Below the pieces are notes generated by a model. That model saw nothing but the letters and a program-made list of their open reading frames with translations, did not search any database and was not told where the DNA came from. Shown here one piece after another: positions 33,538-42,729 of a DNA stretch of 64,000 nucleotides; position 1 is the stretch's first letter; every line of letters starts with the position of its first letter. Source of the DNA: Paraburkholderia mimosarum LMG 23256 = NBRC 106338 (GTDB lineage: Bacteria; Pseudomonadota; Gammaproteobacteria; Burkholderiales; Burkholderiaceae); assembly GCF_000739815.1 (NCBI RefSeq), contig NZ_BBJJ01000022.1, positions 60,612 to 124,611 on the forward strand, read 5' to 3'. The position numbers and the translations under genes are program-made.

Positions 33538-33570
33538 ACATCGGCACGCATGGCCAGTGCGTGCCGATGT
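33538..33570. terminator. Strong hairpin between convergent genes
   Basis: ACATCGGCACGCA and TGCGTGCCGATGT form a perfect 13-base-pair stem with a 7-base loop, 26 bases after the RidA stop and 32 before the nitronate monooxygenase stop. Symmetry suggests bidirectional termination, although no T-run follows. Confidence 0.65.
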
Positions 33571-33602
33571 GCTCATTCGCGCTTGCCGTCGTTAAGTACC
33601 GT

Positions 33603-34703
33603 TCAACCCCACACGGACTGCAAGCGCGCGATGCTCTCACGCGTTTCGCGCTCCAGTTGCGCCACCAGCTCGGCGGCGGGCAGCGCTCGCGCAAGCGGTG
33701 CCGCCTGCCCCGCCCATTGCGCGCCGTAGCCGAATTCGCCTTTGGCCTTCGCGGCCGCATTGAGCGACTTGCCCGCATCGTAGGTGATCGGATACGACGG
33801 AATGCGCGGGGCGTTCGGATCCTCGCCTAGCGCGGTGAAACGGTTGACGAGGCTGCGCGCCACGCGGCCCGAGATAGCCGCGGTGAAGGTGGTGTGGCGC
33901 GCCGCGTCGCCGAGCAGGGCGGCGCGGTAGCCTTCGTCGGCGGCGGACTCCGGGCAGGCCACGAACGCCGTGCCCAGTTGCGCCGCCTGCGCGCCCAGCG
34001 CGAGCGCGGCGGCGATGCCCGCGCCGTCCATGATGCCGCCCGCCGCGATCACGGGCACATCGAATTCGCTCACGAGGAGGCGCGTGAGCGCGAAGGTGCC
34101 GAGGCCATCGTCGCGCGCCTGCTGATCGAACACACCGCGATGGCCGCCCGCCTCGACGCCCTGCGCGACGATCGCATCCACACCCGCCTCGACCGCCGCG
34201 GCCGCTTCGTCGAGATTCGTTGCGCTCGCAAGCAAACGGATGCCCGCGTGTTTGAGTTCGGCGATCACCGCATCGGGCGGCAGGCCGAAATGAAAGCTCA
34301 CGATCGCCGGCTTTTCTTGCAGCAGCATGCTTTGCATGGCCTTGTCCGCGACGAAGCTCGTGTAGATCTCGGTAAGCGACTGTGGCGGCGTCGCGCCGTA
34401 TTGCCGGAACACCGGCTCGAGCCAGTCGAGCCACGCACGCTCCACGGCCGCGTCGGGCGTGGCCGGGCGATGGCAGAACACGTTGACGTTGAACGGTTTC
34501 GCCGTCAGCTCGCGCGTCTGATGAATGGCCTTGCGCGCGTTCTCCGCGCTCATCGCGGCCACGCCCAGCGAGCCGAGCGCACCGGCGTTCGACACGGCGG
34601 CGGCCAGCGCCGGCGTGGTGGTGCCCGCCATGGGCGCCTGAATGATCGGCTTCTGAATGCCGAGCGAGCGCAGCAATGCCCGGTCGTCCGCTTGAGTGCT
34701 CAT
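33603..34703 (-). CDS. Nitronate monooxygenase (NMO class I)
   Basis: 366 residues from the ATG at 34701-34703, with ggaggg upstream. It is a TIM-barrel FMN enzyme: IIQAPMAGTTTPALAAAVSN at the phosphate-binding start, NVNVFCHRPATP, IVSFHFGLPP, the family signature VAQGVEAGGHRG and VIAAGGIMDGAGIAAALALG. It oxidises alkyl nitronates such as propionate-3-nitronate to aldehydes and nitrite. The C-terminal ARSLVNRFTAL and SYPITYDAGKSLN match class I enzymes. The MFS gene upstream on the same strand ends 72 bases away, so co-transcription is possible. Confidence 0.9.
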   Translation of the reverse strand: MSTQADDRALLRSLGIQKPIIQAPMAGTTTPALAAAVSNAGALGSLGVAAMSAENARKAIHQTRELTAKPFNVNVFCHRPATPDAAVERAWLDWLEPVFRQYGATPPQSLTEIYTSFVADKAMQSMLLQEKPAIVSFHFGLPPDAVIAELKHAGIRLLASATNLDEAAAAVEAGVDAIVAQGVEAGGHRGVFDQQARDDGLGTFALTRLLVSEFDVPVIAAGGIMDGAGIAAALALGAQAAQLGTAFVACPESAADEGYRAALLGDAARHTTFTAAISGRVARSLVNRFTALGEDPNAPRIPSYPITYDAGKSLNAAAKAKGEFGYGAQWAGQAAPLARALPAAELVAQLERETRESIARLQSVWG

Positions 34704-34775
34704 GTTGCTTTCCCTCCGGATGCGTTCGAGTGAGAACGTGGCCGCCAGCCTGGCAGGCTCCAATCAATGATTCAA

Positions 34776-36068
34776 TCAAGGCTCGAGCGGGACTCGGGCG
34801 CGACGCTGCGCCCAGCGCGCGAGTCCGCCGCAAGCGATCAGCAGCGCGCCGGTGGCGAAAAACACGGCGTGCAGGCCGAAGTGAACGCCGATCACGCCGC
34901 CGATCACCGGGCCCACCACCTGCCCGCTGAATTGCGCCGATTGCAGATAGCCGAGCATGCGGCCCGTGCTGCTTTCGTCCACCGATTGCCGCGCGAGCTT
35001 GCCGATGGAAGGCAAGAGGCCCGCGAGCGTCATGCCCATCACCACGCGCAGGACCGCGAGCTGCCACCACTGCGTAACGAAGGCTTGCGGCACCATCGCA
35101 AGCCCCGTGAGCACGAGGCAGGCGACGATCACGCGCCAGCTCCCGAAGCGGTCGGCCAGTGCGCCCAGGCGCGCCGCCGTGAGCATGCTGCCAAGCGCCG
35201 AGCATGCCATGACCACGCCCGCCAGGCGCGCGAGCTGTCCGGCACCCACGCCCAGGTTGCCGATATAAACCGTGATGACGGGTTCGATCGACATGTTGGC
35301 GAGCAGCACCATCATCGCGGTCACGAGCAGCGCGGCCACCACCGCATAGTCGGGCCGGCGCGCGCCACTGCCCGAACCGGCCGCGGCGTTGCGTGCGTGC
35401 GGTTTCGCGTCGCTTTCCGGATGAAACTCTTCCTTCACCACGAAGATGGTCAGCAGCGCCGCCACGGCGATCATCGCGCCGCCCGCGAAAAAAGTGCCGC
35501 GGATGCCGATCCAGCCGGGCAGCACGCCGCCCACCAGCGGGCCGATGAGATTGCCCGCGAGCGCGCCGGTCGAAAGTATGCCGAGCGCCCAGCCCGCACG
35601 CTCGCGCGGCGCCTGGGTGCCGACCATCACGGTGGAGGCCGACGCGTAGCCACCCACGAGGCCGGCGATCAGACGCAGCGCGACGAGCTCATACACATTG
35701 TGCGCCACGCCGATCAGGGACATCACCACGGCCATGCCGATGGCCGCGCGCACGAGCATGGGCTTGCGCCCATAACGGTCCGCAAGCCGCCCCCATAGCG
35801 GCGCGGTGAGCGCCGTGCCGAGAAAGGTCGCGCCAAACGCGATGCCCGACCACTGAATGACGGCCGATTGCGAGCCCACGCCGAGCTCGCGCACGTAGAG
35901 CGGCAGAAACGGCAGCAGCATGCTGAGGCTCACGAGCGTCGTGAACGAACCGAACACGCAGACGACGAGATTGCGCCGCCAGTACTGGACATTGCGCTCG
36001 GCGTAGCCGCGCGCCTGCGGCGCTGCCCGCCCCAGCGCAGCCGTCGAGGAAGAGGCGGCGGGGTTCAC
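34776..36068 (-). CDS. MFS multidrug-type transporter
   Basis: 430 residues from a GTG at 36066-36068 that overlaps the upstream gene stop (GTGA). This start removes a long implausible extension and gives a normal cytosolic N-terminus. Twelve membrane helices can be traced from LVVCVFGSFTTLVSLSMLLP. The A motif is GRLADRYGRKPML between TM2 and TM3, and a second copy GALADRFGSWR lies between TM8 and TM9. The ends of TM4 and TM5 (GGYASASTVMVGTQAPRERA) resemble the DHA1 multidrug group. The substrate is unknown. Confidence 0.87.
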   Translation of the reverse strand: MNPAASSSTAALGRAAPQARGYAERNVQYWRRNLVVCVFGSFTTLVSLSMLLPFLPLYVRELGVGSQSAVIQWSGIAFGATFLGTALTAPLWGRLADRYGRKPMLVRAAIGMAVVMSLIGVAHNVYELVALRLIAGLVGGYASASTVMVGTQAPRERAGWALGILSTGALAGNLIGPLVGGVLPGWIGIRGTFFAGGAMIAVAALLTIFVVKEEFHPESDAKPHARNAAAGSGSGARRPDYAVVAALLVTAMMVLLANMSIEPVITVYIGNLGVGAGQLARLAGVVMACSALGSMLTAARLGALADRFGSWRVIVACLVLTGLAMVPQAFVTQWWQLAVLRVVMGMTLAGLLPSIGKLARQSVDESSTGRMLGYLQSAQFSGQVVGPVIGGVIGVHFGLHAVFFATGALLIACGGLARWAQRRARVPLEP

Positions 36069-37273
36069 CTGGCCCTCAGCGCGGAGAAGAGATCGACAAA
36101 GAGCGCAAGCACGAGCGCCGCCGCACCGATCGCGAACAGCACGAGGTAGTTGCCGCCGCTCGACGAGAACACGAACGACAAGCCATAGGCCGCGGCCGCC
36201 TGCATCACGGCGAAGCTCGTCGTGGCTCGGCTCCACGCGTCCTTCACCGCGGACGGATGATGCGCGAGCAGTTCGTTCACGCGGCCGAGCGCCAGCGGCA
36301 CGATGCCGGGCGTGAACGCGCCCACCAGCACCGCCGAGACCATCAGGCCCGGCGTGCCGAAGAACCCGGCGGCGGGAATGGCGACCGCCGCCGCTTGCAC
36401 CAGATACGCCACGCGCAACGCCGGACCGAAGCCCGCGCGATCAGCGAGGTGCCCCGCTACGAGCGGGCCGACGATCGCGCCGATGCCGTACAGCACCCAG
36501 AATTCAGCGCCCGCAACGACGCCGCGGCCCTGACCGCGCGCCACGAAATCGACGAGGAAGATCATGTGCGGCACCAGCCCGACGGCATTCAGCCCGTACT
36601 GGGCATAGAGCGCGCGCAGCTTCGCGCGGGGATACACCGGCGCGTTTTCGAAGCGCGACGGCGCATGGGCGTGCGCCGGGGCGCCGTGTTCGGGCCAGCC
36701 GTTCCACACGACGAAGGTGAGCAGGAGCGCAACGGCGGCGAGCCCGAGCCACGTGGCCGTGAGCCCCTGGCGCAACAGGATCGGCACGATCGTGCCCGAG
36801 GCCGCGATGCCGAGGCCGATGCCGGTGAAAATGCCGCCGCTCGCGAAGCCCCGGCGCGCCGCGGGAACGTGCGCGAGGATCGTGGGCGCGGCGAGCACCA
36901 TCAGCGCCCCGCCGGAGAGGCCCGAGGCGAACCGCCAGACGAAGAACCACAGAAACGAAACCGGCACCGCGCAGGCGACGAATGCGAGGGTCGCGAGCAG
37001 CATCATCGCGCGCAGCACGGTCGCGGGTCTTATGGCGCGAACCATCGCGCCCGCGAGCAGCGCGCCGGCCAGATAGCCGCCGAGATTCGCCGCGCCGAGG
37101 TAGGCGGCAGTCGAGGCAGGAAACCAGTGCGCGCCGATGATGGCAGGCAGGAGCGGCGTATAGGCAAACCGCGCGAGGCCGATGCCGATGAGGCTCGCGC
37201 TGGCCCCGGCGAGCGTGCCCCGCCAGACGTTGTAGGCCGCCGGCGCGGCTGGATGCGAGACGGCTTGATGCAT
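36065..37273 (-). CDS. YbfB/YjiJ-type MFS transporter
   Basis: 402 residues from the ATG at 37271-37273, chosen because aggggag lies 6-12 bases before it. YbfB/YjiJ family features are GTLAGASASLIGIGLARFAY (TM1), LPAIIGAHWFPASTAAYLGA, ANLGGYLAGALLAGAM, and GIFTGIGLGIAASGTIVPIL in the middle. It has twelve helices. The stop overlaps the next gene start by 4 bases, so the two transporters form one translationally coupled operon. The substrate is unknown. A LysR gene lies upstream on the same strand, 137 bases away. Confidence 0.87.
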   Translation of the reverse strand: MHQAVSHPAAPAAYNVWRGTLAGASASLIGIGLARFAYTPLLPAIIGAHWFPASTAAYLGAANLGGYLAGALLAGAMVRAIRPATVLRAMMLLATLAFVACAVPVSFLWFFVWRFASGLSGGALMVLAAPTILAHVPAARRGFASGGIFTGIGLGIAASGTIVPILLRQGLTATWLGLAAVALLLTFVVWNGWPEHGAPAHAHAPSRFENAPVYPRAKLRALYAQYGLNAVGLVPHMIFLVDFVARGQGRGVVAGAEFWVLYGIGAIVGPLVAGHLADRAGFGPALRVAYLVQAAAVAIPAAGFFGTPGLMVSAVLVGAFTPGIVPLALGRVNELLAHHPSAVKDAWSRATTSFAVMQAAAAYGLSFVFSSSGGNYLVLFAIGAAALVLALFVDLFSALRAR

Positions 37274-37410
37274 GACGACTCCCCTGAACCGAGGCAATGA
37301 AGCACCTGCTGAAGATGAGAGTCAGTCTAGTTCAGGCCGCGTGGCGAGAGAATCGACGGCATGCGGAAGTCATTCTTCCGCTATTCGATCGAGTGGGGCA
37401 TAAAAAGCAT

Positions 37411-38337
37411 TCAATCGGCATCCGTAATGCGCCGGGCCTGCTCGAAATACTCGCGCAGCCGTGGCGCGACGAAGTCGACGAAACTGCGCACCTTGGGGAC
37501 CGAAAGGCGCCCATGCGGCGTGACGAGATTCACGGGCAGCGGCGCATGCTCGTTGTCGCGCAGGACGATCCGGAGCGCGCCGGCCTCGACCTGCTCCGCC
37601 ACGTGATAGGAAAAGAGCCGCGTGACGCCGTGGCCCGCCACGGCCGAAGCCAGCGCGGCGCGAATCGTGTTGACGATGAAGCGCGGCGCGAACTGCACCA
37701 CTTGCGGCAGCGCCGTTTGCCGCGCCGCCGGGAAGCTCCACGAGTCGAGCCCGAAATGCGTCATCGAGATGATGGCGTGGCTGGCGAGATCGGCGGGCGC
37801 CTCGATGGCCGCATGCGTGGCCAGATATCCCGGCGAGGCGACCACCACACGCCTCACTTCGCCCACGGGAATGGCGACGAGCGTCGAGTCGGGCAAATGC
37901 GCGATACGCAGCGCCACGTCGATACCCTCGTCGACGAGGCTCACCGGCCGGTCGAGCAGGTGCAGGCGGATCGACACGTCGGGATGGCGATCGATGAACG
38001 CTTCGATCAGCGGGCGCAGCACGTCCTCGCCCACGGCCACCGCCGCCGTCACGCCGAGCAGCCCGCGCGGCGCGGAGCGCTCGTCGGCGGCGAGCAGGTC
38101 GGCTTCCTCGAGATCGGCAAGAATGCGCCGGCACGCCAGCGCATAGCGCTCGCCCGCCTCGCTCAACCGGAGCGTGCGCGTGGTGCGGTACAAGAGCGGC
38201 GTGCCCGTGTGCGCTTCCAGAAACGCGATGGCCCGGCTCACCGCCGCGGGCGAGCGGCCCAGCCGGCGGCCCGCGCCCGCTAGACTCCCCTCGTCCAGCG
38301 TGGCGACGAATACCTTCATGGCGTCTATACGGTCCAT
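37411..38337 (-). CDS. LysR-family transcriptional regulator
   Basis: 308 residues. The N-terminal domain has MKVFVATLDEGSLAGAGRRL and SPAAVSRAIAFLEAHTGTPL, then a substrate-binding-type domain from LLGVTAAVAVGEDVLRPLIE. The end has LPVNLVTPHGRLSVPKVRSF. It belongs to the large DmlR/CrgA-like group. It is upstream of and co-oriented with the YbfB-type MFS operon, whose promoter it probably controls. The ligand is unknown. Confidence 0.87.
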   Translation of the reverse strand: MDRIDAMKVFVATLDEGSLAGAGRRLGRSPAAVSRAIAFLEAHTGTPLLYRTTRTLRLSEAGERYALACRRILADLEEADLLAADERSAPRGLLGVTAAVAVGEDVLRPLIEAFIDRHPDVSIRLHLLDRPVSLVDEGIDVALRIAHLPDSTLVAIPVGEVRRVVVASPGYLATHAAIEAPADLASHAIISMTHFGLDSWSFPAARQTALPQVVQFAPRFIVNTIRAALASAVAGHGVTRLFSYHVAEQVEAGALRIVLRDNEHAPLPVNLVTPHGRLSVPKVRSFVDFVAPRLREYFEQARRITDAD

Positions 38338-38456
38338 TTCACTTTTGGCGCGGGTTGGCTAGAGGCTGCTTCAGTCGGTGAATCGGGCGTCGATCATAGC
38401 GGAATACGCGGACGCGCTAGAATTGATGGTTCTACTTTTGCGGCAAAAGAACATTC

Positions 38457-38861
38457 ATGAAGCGTGTCATCCTCTCGTCCGTCTTCGCTTTCACTGCTTT
38501 GTCGGCGGTACCCGCGACCGCCCAACCGTCATCGGGCGATTCAAACGCGAAGCGCGATTGCGCGATCGGTTATGTGACGGGCGTGGCAGGCTCGGCGCAA
38601 AGCGTGCGCGACTACCTGGCCACGCCGGACCGCGACAAGATCCGCTACCTCAAGGAAAACGACATTCAATGCAAGGTCGCCGACGACGACAGCCACGCTT
38701 CCGGCTGCACGGGCGTCACGCTGTTGAAGAACGAGAAGGTGAGCGTGTACGACGACAGCGACCCCGCTACCACCGCTATCGTCGTGCGCGTCGAACTCGA
38801 TCGGGGCACCTACCCGGTGATCATCGTCGCACCCAGGAACGAGGTGAAGTGCGACGAGTGA
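38457..38861 (+). CDS. Small secreted protein of unknown function
   Basis: 134 residues. A Sec signal peptide (VILSSVFAFTALSAVPATAQ) leads a mature domain of about 110 residues with four cysteines (RDCAIGY, DIQCKVA, ASGCTGV, VKCDE) that could form two disulfides. It has no recognised domain. The gene has an A-rich leader and a weak ribosome-binding site (aaaagaac). It is divergent from the LysR at 37411-38337 and ends inside an 18-base palindrome shared with the convergent dehydrogenase gene. Confidence 0.7.
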   Translation: MKRVILSSVFAFTALSAVPATAQPSSGDSNAKRDCAIGYVTGVAGSAQSVRDYLATPDRDKIRYLKENDIQCKVADDDSHASGCTGVTLLKNEKVSVYDDSDPATTAIVVRVELDRGTYPVIIVAPRNEVKCDE

Positions 38862-38874
38862 CGCCGGCGTCACT
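38857..38874. terminator. Perfect 18-base palindrome spanning two convergent stop codons
   Basis: AGTGACGCCGGCGTCACT includes the TGA of the secreted protein gene (38859-38861) and the TGA of the dehydrogenase gene on the other strand (38870-38872). Only 8 bases separate the two genes, so it may end both transcripts. Confidence 0.5.
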
Positions 38875-39991
38875 TGAGCTGATTACGCTCGAAGGCGACG
38901 ATCTCGGGCTCCGGCACGCCCGCCATGCGAGCGGCATCGACGATTTGCGCCCAGCTCGTCGCATCCACGGGAATGCCGTGCGCCCGGCGCTCCTTGCGCG
39001 TAGCGTCCTCGCGTTCGCCGGGCAGCAGGATCTCGTCGACGCCCGCCTCGCGCCGCGTTGCCTTTAGCCATTCGACAAACGCCAGCGCCTCGTGCTCGCG
39101 CGACGGCGCGTCGAACGCCGCCGGATCGACGATCACCGAGACCATGCAATTGACGATGGCATGCGTGGAAACGATGGTTTGCTCGCGTGTCGTGAAGCCG
39201 CCCGAGAGCGCGCCCGCCAGAATCTCGCACATCGCGGCGAGCCCCGAACCCTTGTGGCCCGCGACGTCGCCGCCGAACGCCCGCAGCGCCCCATGCTGCG
39301 TATCGCTGAAGAGCGCGCCGGGGTCGCGCGTGGGCCGGCCGTCACCGTCGATCAAGGCCCCCGCCGGCACGTCCACGCCTTTGTTGTACGCCACGCGCAC
39401 CTTGCCCGCGGCGATCGCGCTCGTGGCGAAGTCGAGCACGAGCGGCGCGCGCCCTTCGAGCGGAAACGCCGCGCAAAACGGGTTGGTGCCGAAGCGACGG
39501 TCTATGCCGCCGAACGGCGCGACGAGCGGATCGCCCGCCACGTTGACGAAGTGGAACGACACGAGACCGGCGCGCGCACATTGCTCCGCCCAGTGCCCGA
39601 TGCGCCCGATGTGGTGAGCGTTGCGCAGCCCGAGCGCACACACGCCAAGCGATTTCGCGCGCTCGATGCCGTGCTCCATCGCTTCGAACGCCACGACTTG
39701 ACCGAAACCGCGCCCGGCTTCTATCGTCAACACCGCGCCTGAATCGCGTGCGATCTGCGCGTGGGCGTTCAGCTTCAGTTCGCCTTCGCGGCATGCCAGC
39801 ACGTAGCGAGGAATCATCCCTACGCCGTGCGAATCGTGCCCGGCAAGATTGGCCTCGACGAGGTGGTCGGCGACCAGCGCGGCCTCGCGCGCCTCGCTGC
39901 CGGCCGCGCGCCAGATGGCGACGACGAAGGCCTGCAGCGCGCGCGCTTCGATGACGACTTGCGAACCGTTTGAAGCAGTGGCATTCGACAT
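38870..39991 (-). CDS. Malate/L-lactate dehydrogenase family (Ldh2/YlbC) oxidoreductase
   Basis: 373 residues from MSNATASNG. Family landmarks are VEANLAGHDSHGVGMIPRYV with the catalytic DSHG, NAHHIGRIGHWAEQCARAGL, FGTNPFCAAFP and DVAGHKGSGLAAMCEILAGA. The Ldh2 family are NAD(P)H-dependent reductases of 2-oxo acids, including ureidoglycolate, 2,3-diketo-L-gulonate and delta1-piperideine-2-carboxylate. It follows the altronate-dehydratase-type gene by 66 bases in a sugar-acid operon, but it is the last gene. A 2-keto-3-deoxy acid or lactone-derived 2-oxo acid is the likely substrate, which is inference. Confidence 0.87.
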   Translation of the reverse strand: MSNATASNGSQVVIEARALQAFVVAIWRAAGSEAREAALVADHLVEANLAGHDSHGVGMIPRYVLACREGELKLNAHAQIARDSGAVLTIEAGRGFGQVVAFEAMEHGIERAKSLGVCALGLRNAHHIGRIGHWAEQCARAGLVSFHFVNVAGDPLVAPFGGIDRRFGTNPFCAAFPLEGRAPLVLDFATSAIAAGKVRVAYNKGVDVPAGALIDGDGRPTRDPGALFSDTQHGALRAFGGDVAGHKGSGLAAMCEILAGALSGGFTTREQTIVSTHAIVNCMVSVIVDPAAFDAPSREHEALAFVEWLKATRREAGVDEILLPGEREDATRKERRAHGIPVDATSWAQIVDAARMAGVPEPEIVAFERNQLK

Positions 39992-40057
39992 GTTCCGCCC
40001 CTTGTGCATGGCAATACGGCAACGGCGCGGCGTGACTGCGCCATCGCCGCAGCCGTT

Positions 40058-41614
40058 CTACATGACCGCCCCCAGATGCCAGGGCACGAATTCGTTCTGG
40101 CCATAGCCGTGCAGCTCACTCTTCGTGCGCGCCCCGGAGGCTGTCGCGAGCATCAGCTCGAAAATCGCCGCGCCTGCTTCGTCGACGCTCTGCTCGCCGT
40201 CGAGGATGCGGCCGCAATTGAGGTCGATGTCCTCTTCCTGGCGACGCCACAGCGCAGTGTTCGTGCCCAGCTTCAGTGAAGGCGAAGGCGCGCAGCCGTA
40301 GGCCGAACCGCGGCCTGTCGTGAAGCAGATCAGATTGGCGCCGCCCGCCACCTGCCCCGTGGCGGAGACCGGGTCGTAGCCTGGCGTATCCATGAACACG
40401 AGCCCTTGCGCGCGTACGGGTTGCGCATACTCGTAGGTCTCGACCAGCTGCGTCGTGCCGCCTTTCGCCACCGCGCCGAGCGATTTTTCGAGGATCGTCG
40501 TGAGGCCGCCCGCCTTGTTTCCAGCCGACGGATTGTTGTCCATGCTGGCTTCCATGCGCGCGCAATACGCCTCCCACCAGCGGATGCGCGCCACGAGCTT
40601 TTCTCCCACCTCGCGCGAGACCGCGCGCCGCGTGAGCAGATGTTCGGCGCCGTAGATCTCGGGCGTTTCCGAGAGAATGGCCGTGCCGCCATGCGCGACG
40701 AGACGGTCTACGGCCGCACCGAGCGCGGGATTCGCGGAGATGCCCGAGTAGCCGTCCGAGCCGCCGCACTGCAGGCCGACCATGAGGTGGCGCGCAGCCA
40801 CCGGCTCACGCGTCACGTTATTCGCCTCGGCCAGCAGCGCGCGCACCTGGTCGATGCCCGCGGCGACCGTGCGCGCGGTGCCGCCGGTCTGCTGGATCGT
40901 CATGGTCGAGAGGCGCGCGCCGCGTTCGAGTTGCCCGGCCTCAACGAGGCCGTCGATCTGGTTCGTCTCGCAGCCCAGTCCGATGATCAGCACTGCATAA
41001 AAGTTGGGATGCCGCGCATAGCCCGCCAGCGTACGGCGCAAGACGGTAATCGGCTCGCCCTCGGCGGCGAGCGCGCATCCTTCACCGTGCGTGAGCGCCA
41101 CCACGCCATCCACGTTGGGGAAGGCCGCGAGCGCCTCGGGGTGGATGTCACGCCTGAAGTGATCGGCAATCGCGCGCGCGACCGTCGCCGAGCAATTGAC
41201 AGACGTCAGGATGCCTATGTAATTTCGCGTCGCCACGCGGCCATCGGCACGCCGGATGCCGAGAAATGCCGCGGGTTGCGTGGCGGCCGGCGTTTCGTGC
41301 GCGTCCACCCCGAAGGCGTAATCGCGCTCGAAATCGCCCATCGACAGATTCTGCGTGTGGACATGCTCGCCGCGACGGATCGGACGGCTCGCGAAGCCGA
41401 TGATCTGCCCGTAGCGGCGCACCGGTTCGCCTTGCGCGATATCGCGCAACGCAATCTTGTGTCCGGGCGGAATCATGCTCGCAACCGTGTACTCGCCATA
41501 CAGCGGCGAACCGGGCAGCAACTGCGCGCGTGCAATGGCGACGTCGTCGCGCCGGTCGAGCAGAATCAGCGCGGCCGAAAGCGCCGAAGCGGCGGGCGTA
41601 TCGAATGGGCTCAT
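40058..41614 (-). CDS. UxaA/GarD-type sugar-acid dehydratase
   Basis: 518 residues, full length for the altronate dehydratase family. An N-terminal SAF domain (about 15-95, PPGHKIALRDIAQGEPVRRY and HVHTQNL) is joined to the catalytic part: GVVALTHGEGCALAAEGEP, LMVGLQCGGSDGYSGISANP, EGCAL/CGGSDG iron-site region, FMDTPGYDPVSATGQVAGG and GCAPSPSLKLGTNTALW. These enzymes dehydrate hexonates such as D-altronate or galactarate to 2-keto-3-deoxy acids with Fe2+. The gene overlaps the SMP-30 gene by 4 bases (ATGA), which suggests that the lactonase feeds it. The exact sugar acid is unknown. Confidence 0.88.
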   Translation of the reverse strand: MSPFDTPAASALSAALILLDRRDDVAIARAQLLPGSPLYGEYTVASMIPPGHKIALRDIAQGEPVRRYGQIIGFASRPIRRGEHVHTQNLSMGDFERDYAFGVDAHETPAATQPAAFLGIRRADGRVATRNYIGILTSVNCSATVARAIADHFRRDIHPEALAAFPNVDGVVALTHGEGCALAAEGEPITVLRRTLAGYARHPNFYAVLIIGLGCETNQIDGLVEAGQLERGARLSTMTIQQTGGTARTVAAGIDQVRALLAEANNVTREPVAARHLMVGLQCGGSDGYSGISANPALGAAVDRLVAHGGTAILSETPEIYGAEHLLTRRAVSREVGEKLVARIRWWEAYCARMEASMDNNPSAGNKAGGLTTILEKSLGAVAKGGTTQLVETYEYAQPVRAQGLVFMDTPGYDPVSATGQVAGGANLICFTTGRGSAYGCAPSPSLKLGTNTALWRRQEEDIDLNCGRILDGEQSVDEAGAAIFELMLATASGARTKSELHGYGQNEFVPWHLGAVM

Positions 41615-42531
41615 TGCGGCGCTCCGTTGAAAGCGCCACGTACGCCCACGTAGAGCGAGTACAGCGACGTACTGGCCGCGATGAAGAGACGATTGCGTTT
41701 CGGCCCGCCGAACACGAGATTCGCGACGGTTTCCGGCACGAGAATCTTGCCGAGCCGCGTTCCATCGGGCGCATAGCAATGGATGCCGTCGCCCGCGCTC
41801 GTCCAGACGTTGCCGTGTTCGTCCACGCGCATGCCATCGGGCACACCGGGCGAGACTTCCGCGAACACGCGGGCGTTGTGCAGTTTGCCATGCGCATCGA
41901 CGTCGAACACGCGGATATGATGCGGACCGTTCTCGATATGCGAGGCGCCCGAATCGGCGACGTAGAGGCGCGACTCGTCGGGCGAGAAGGCCAGGCCGTT
42001 GGGCTTGGCGAAATCGTCGGCCACGCGTTCCACCACGCCCGTGCCCGGCGCCACGCGATAGACATGGCATGCGCCGATCTCGCTCGGCGCACGAAAGCCT
42101 TCGTAGTCGCCGAGAATGCCGTAGTCGGGATCCGTGAACCAGATCGAGCCGTCCGAATGCACGATCACGTCGTTGGGCGAATTCAGGCGCCGCCCTTCGA
42201 AGCGGTCCGCGATCACGGTGATCCGCCCGTCGTGCTCCGTGCGCGTCACGCGCCGCGTGCCGTGCTCGCACGTCACCAGACGACATTCGCGGTCGAGCGT
42301 ATTGCCGTTGCTGAAATTGGCGTTCGCGCGGAACACGCCCGTGCCGATGCCGGGCACCCAGCGCATCATCCGGTTATTGGGGATGTCGCTCCAGACGAGA
42401 AAGTCGCCTGCCGGGAACCAGACCGGCCCCTCCGCCCACATGCAGCCGCCCGCGAGTTTCTCGAACTGTGCGTTCGGCTGCAGCAGCATGCGAAAGCGCG
42501 CATCGTGGATTTCGTATTCTTGAGGATTCAT
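41611..42531 (-). CDS. SMP-30/gluconolactonase-family lactonase
   Basis: 306 residues. A six-bladed propeller with LAGGCMWAEGPVWFPAGDFL, VWSDIPNNRMMRWV, the metal-site residues in RLNSPNDVIVHSDGSIWFTD, GLAFSPDESRLYVADSGASH and GMRVDEHGNVWTSAGDGIHC. It hydrolyses sugar lactones to aldonic acids using a divalent metal ion. It is first in the operon lactonase - dehydratase - Ldh2-type dehydrogenase, a plausible order for catabolism of a rare sugar. No kinase, aldolase or transporter of the pathway is in the window. The gene is preceded by a 198-base spacer to the PaiB-like gene. Confidence 0.9.
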   Translation of the reverse strand: MNPQEYEIHDARFRMLLQPNAQFEKLAGGCMWAEGPVWFPAGDFLVWSDIPNNRMMRWVPGIGTGVFRANANFSNGNTLDRECRLVTCEHGTRRVTRTEHDGRITVIADRFEGRRLNSPNDVIVHSDGSIWFTDPDYGILGDYEGFRAPSEIGACHVYRVAPGTGVVERVADDFAKPNGLAFSPDESRLYVADSGASHIENGPHHIRVFDVDAHGKLHNARVFAEVSPGVPDGMRVDEHGNVWTSAGDGIHCYAPDGTRLGKILVPETVANLVFGGPKRNRLFIAASTSLYSLYVGVRGAFNGAPQ

Positions 42532-42729
42532 CGTTCCGGCCTCGTATCGTCAGGGTCAGGTCACGGCGTCGCGCGTGACCGGTCGCAGACTGCCGCGCCG
42601 GACAATTAAATCCCAGTTGAATAGGCGTGTGAAGAATTTATTCATGCGCCTGGAATGTGGTTTACCCGCAAGCCCGCTTGGCGATCGGGTCCAGGCGAAA
42701 ATCTGGTCCAGATCGAGCTCGCGAGCGCG

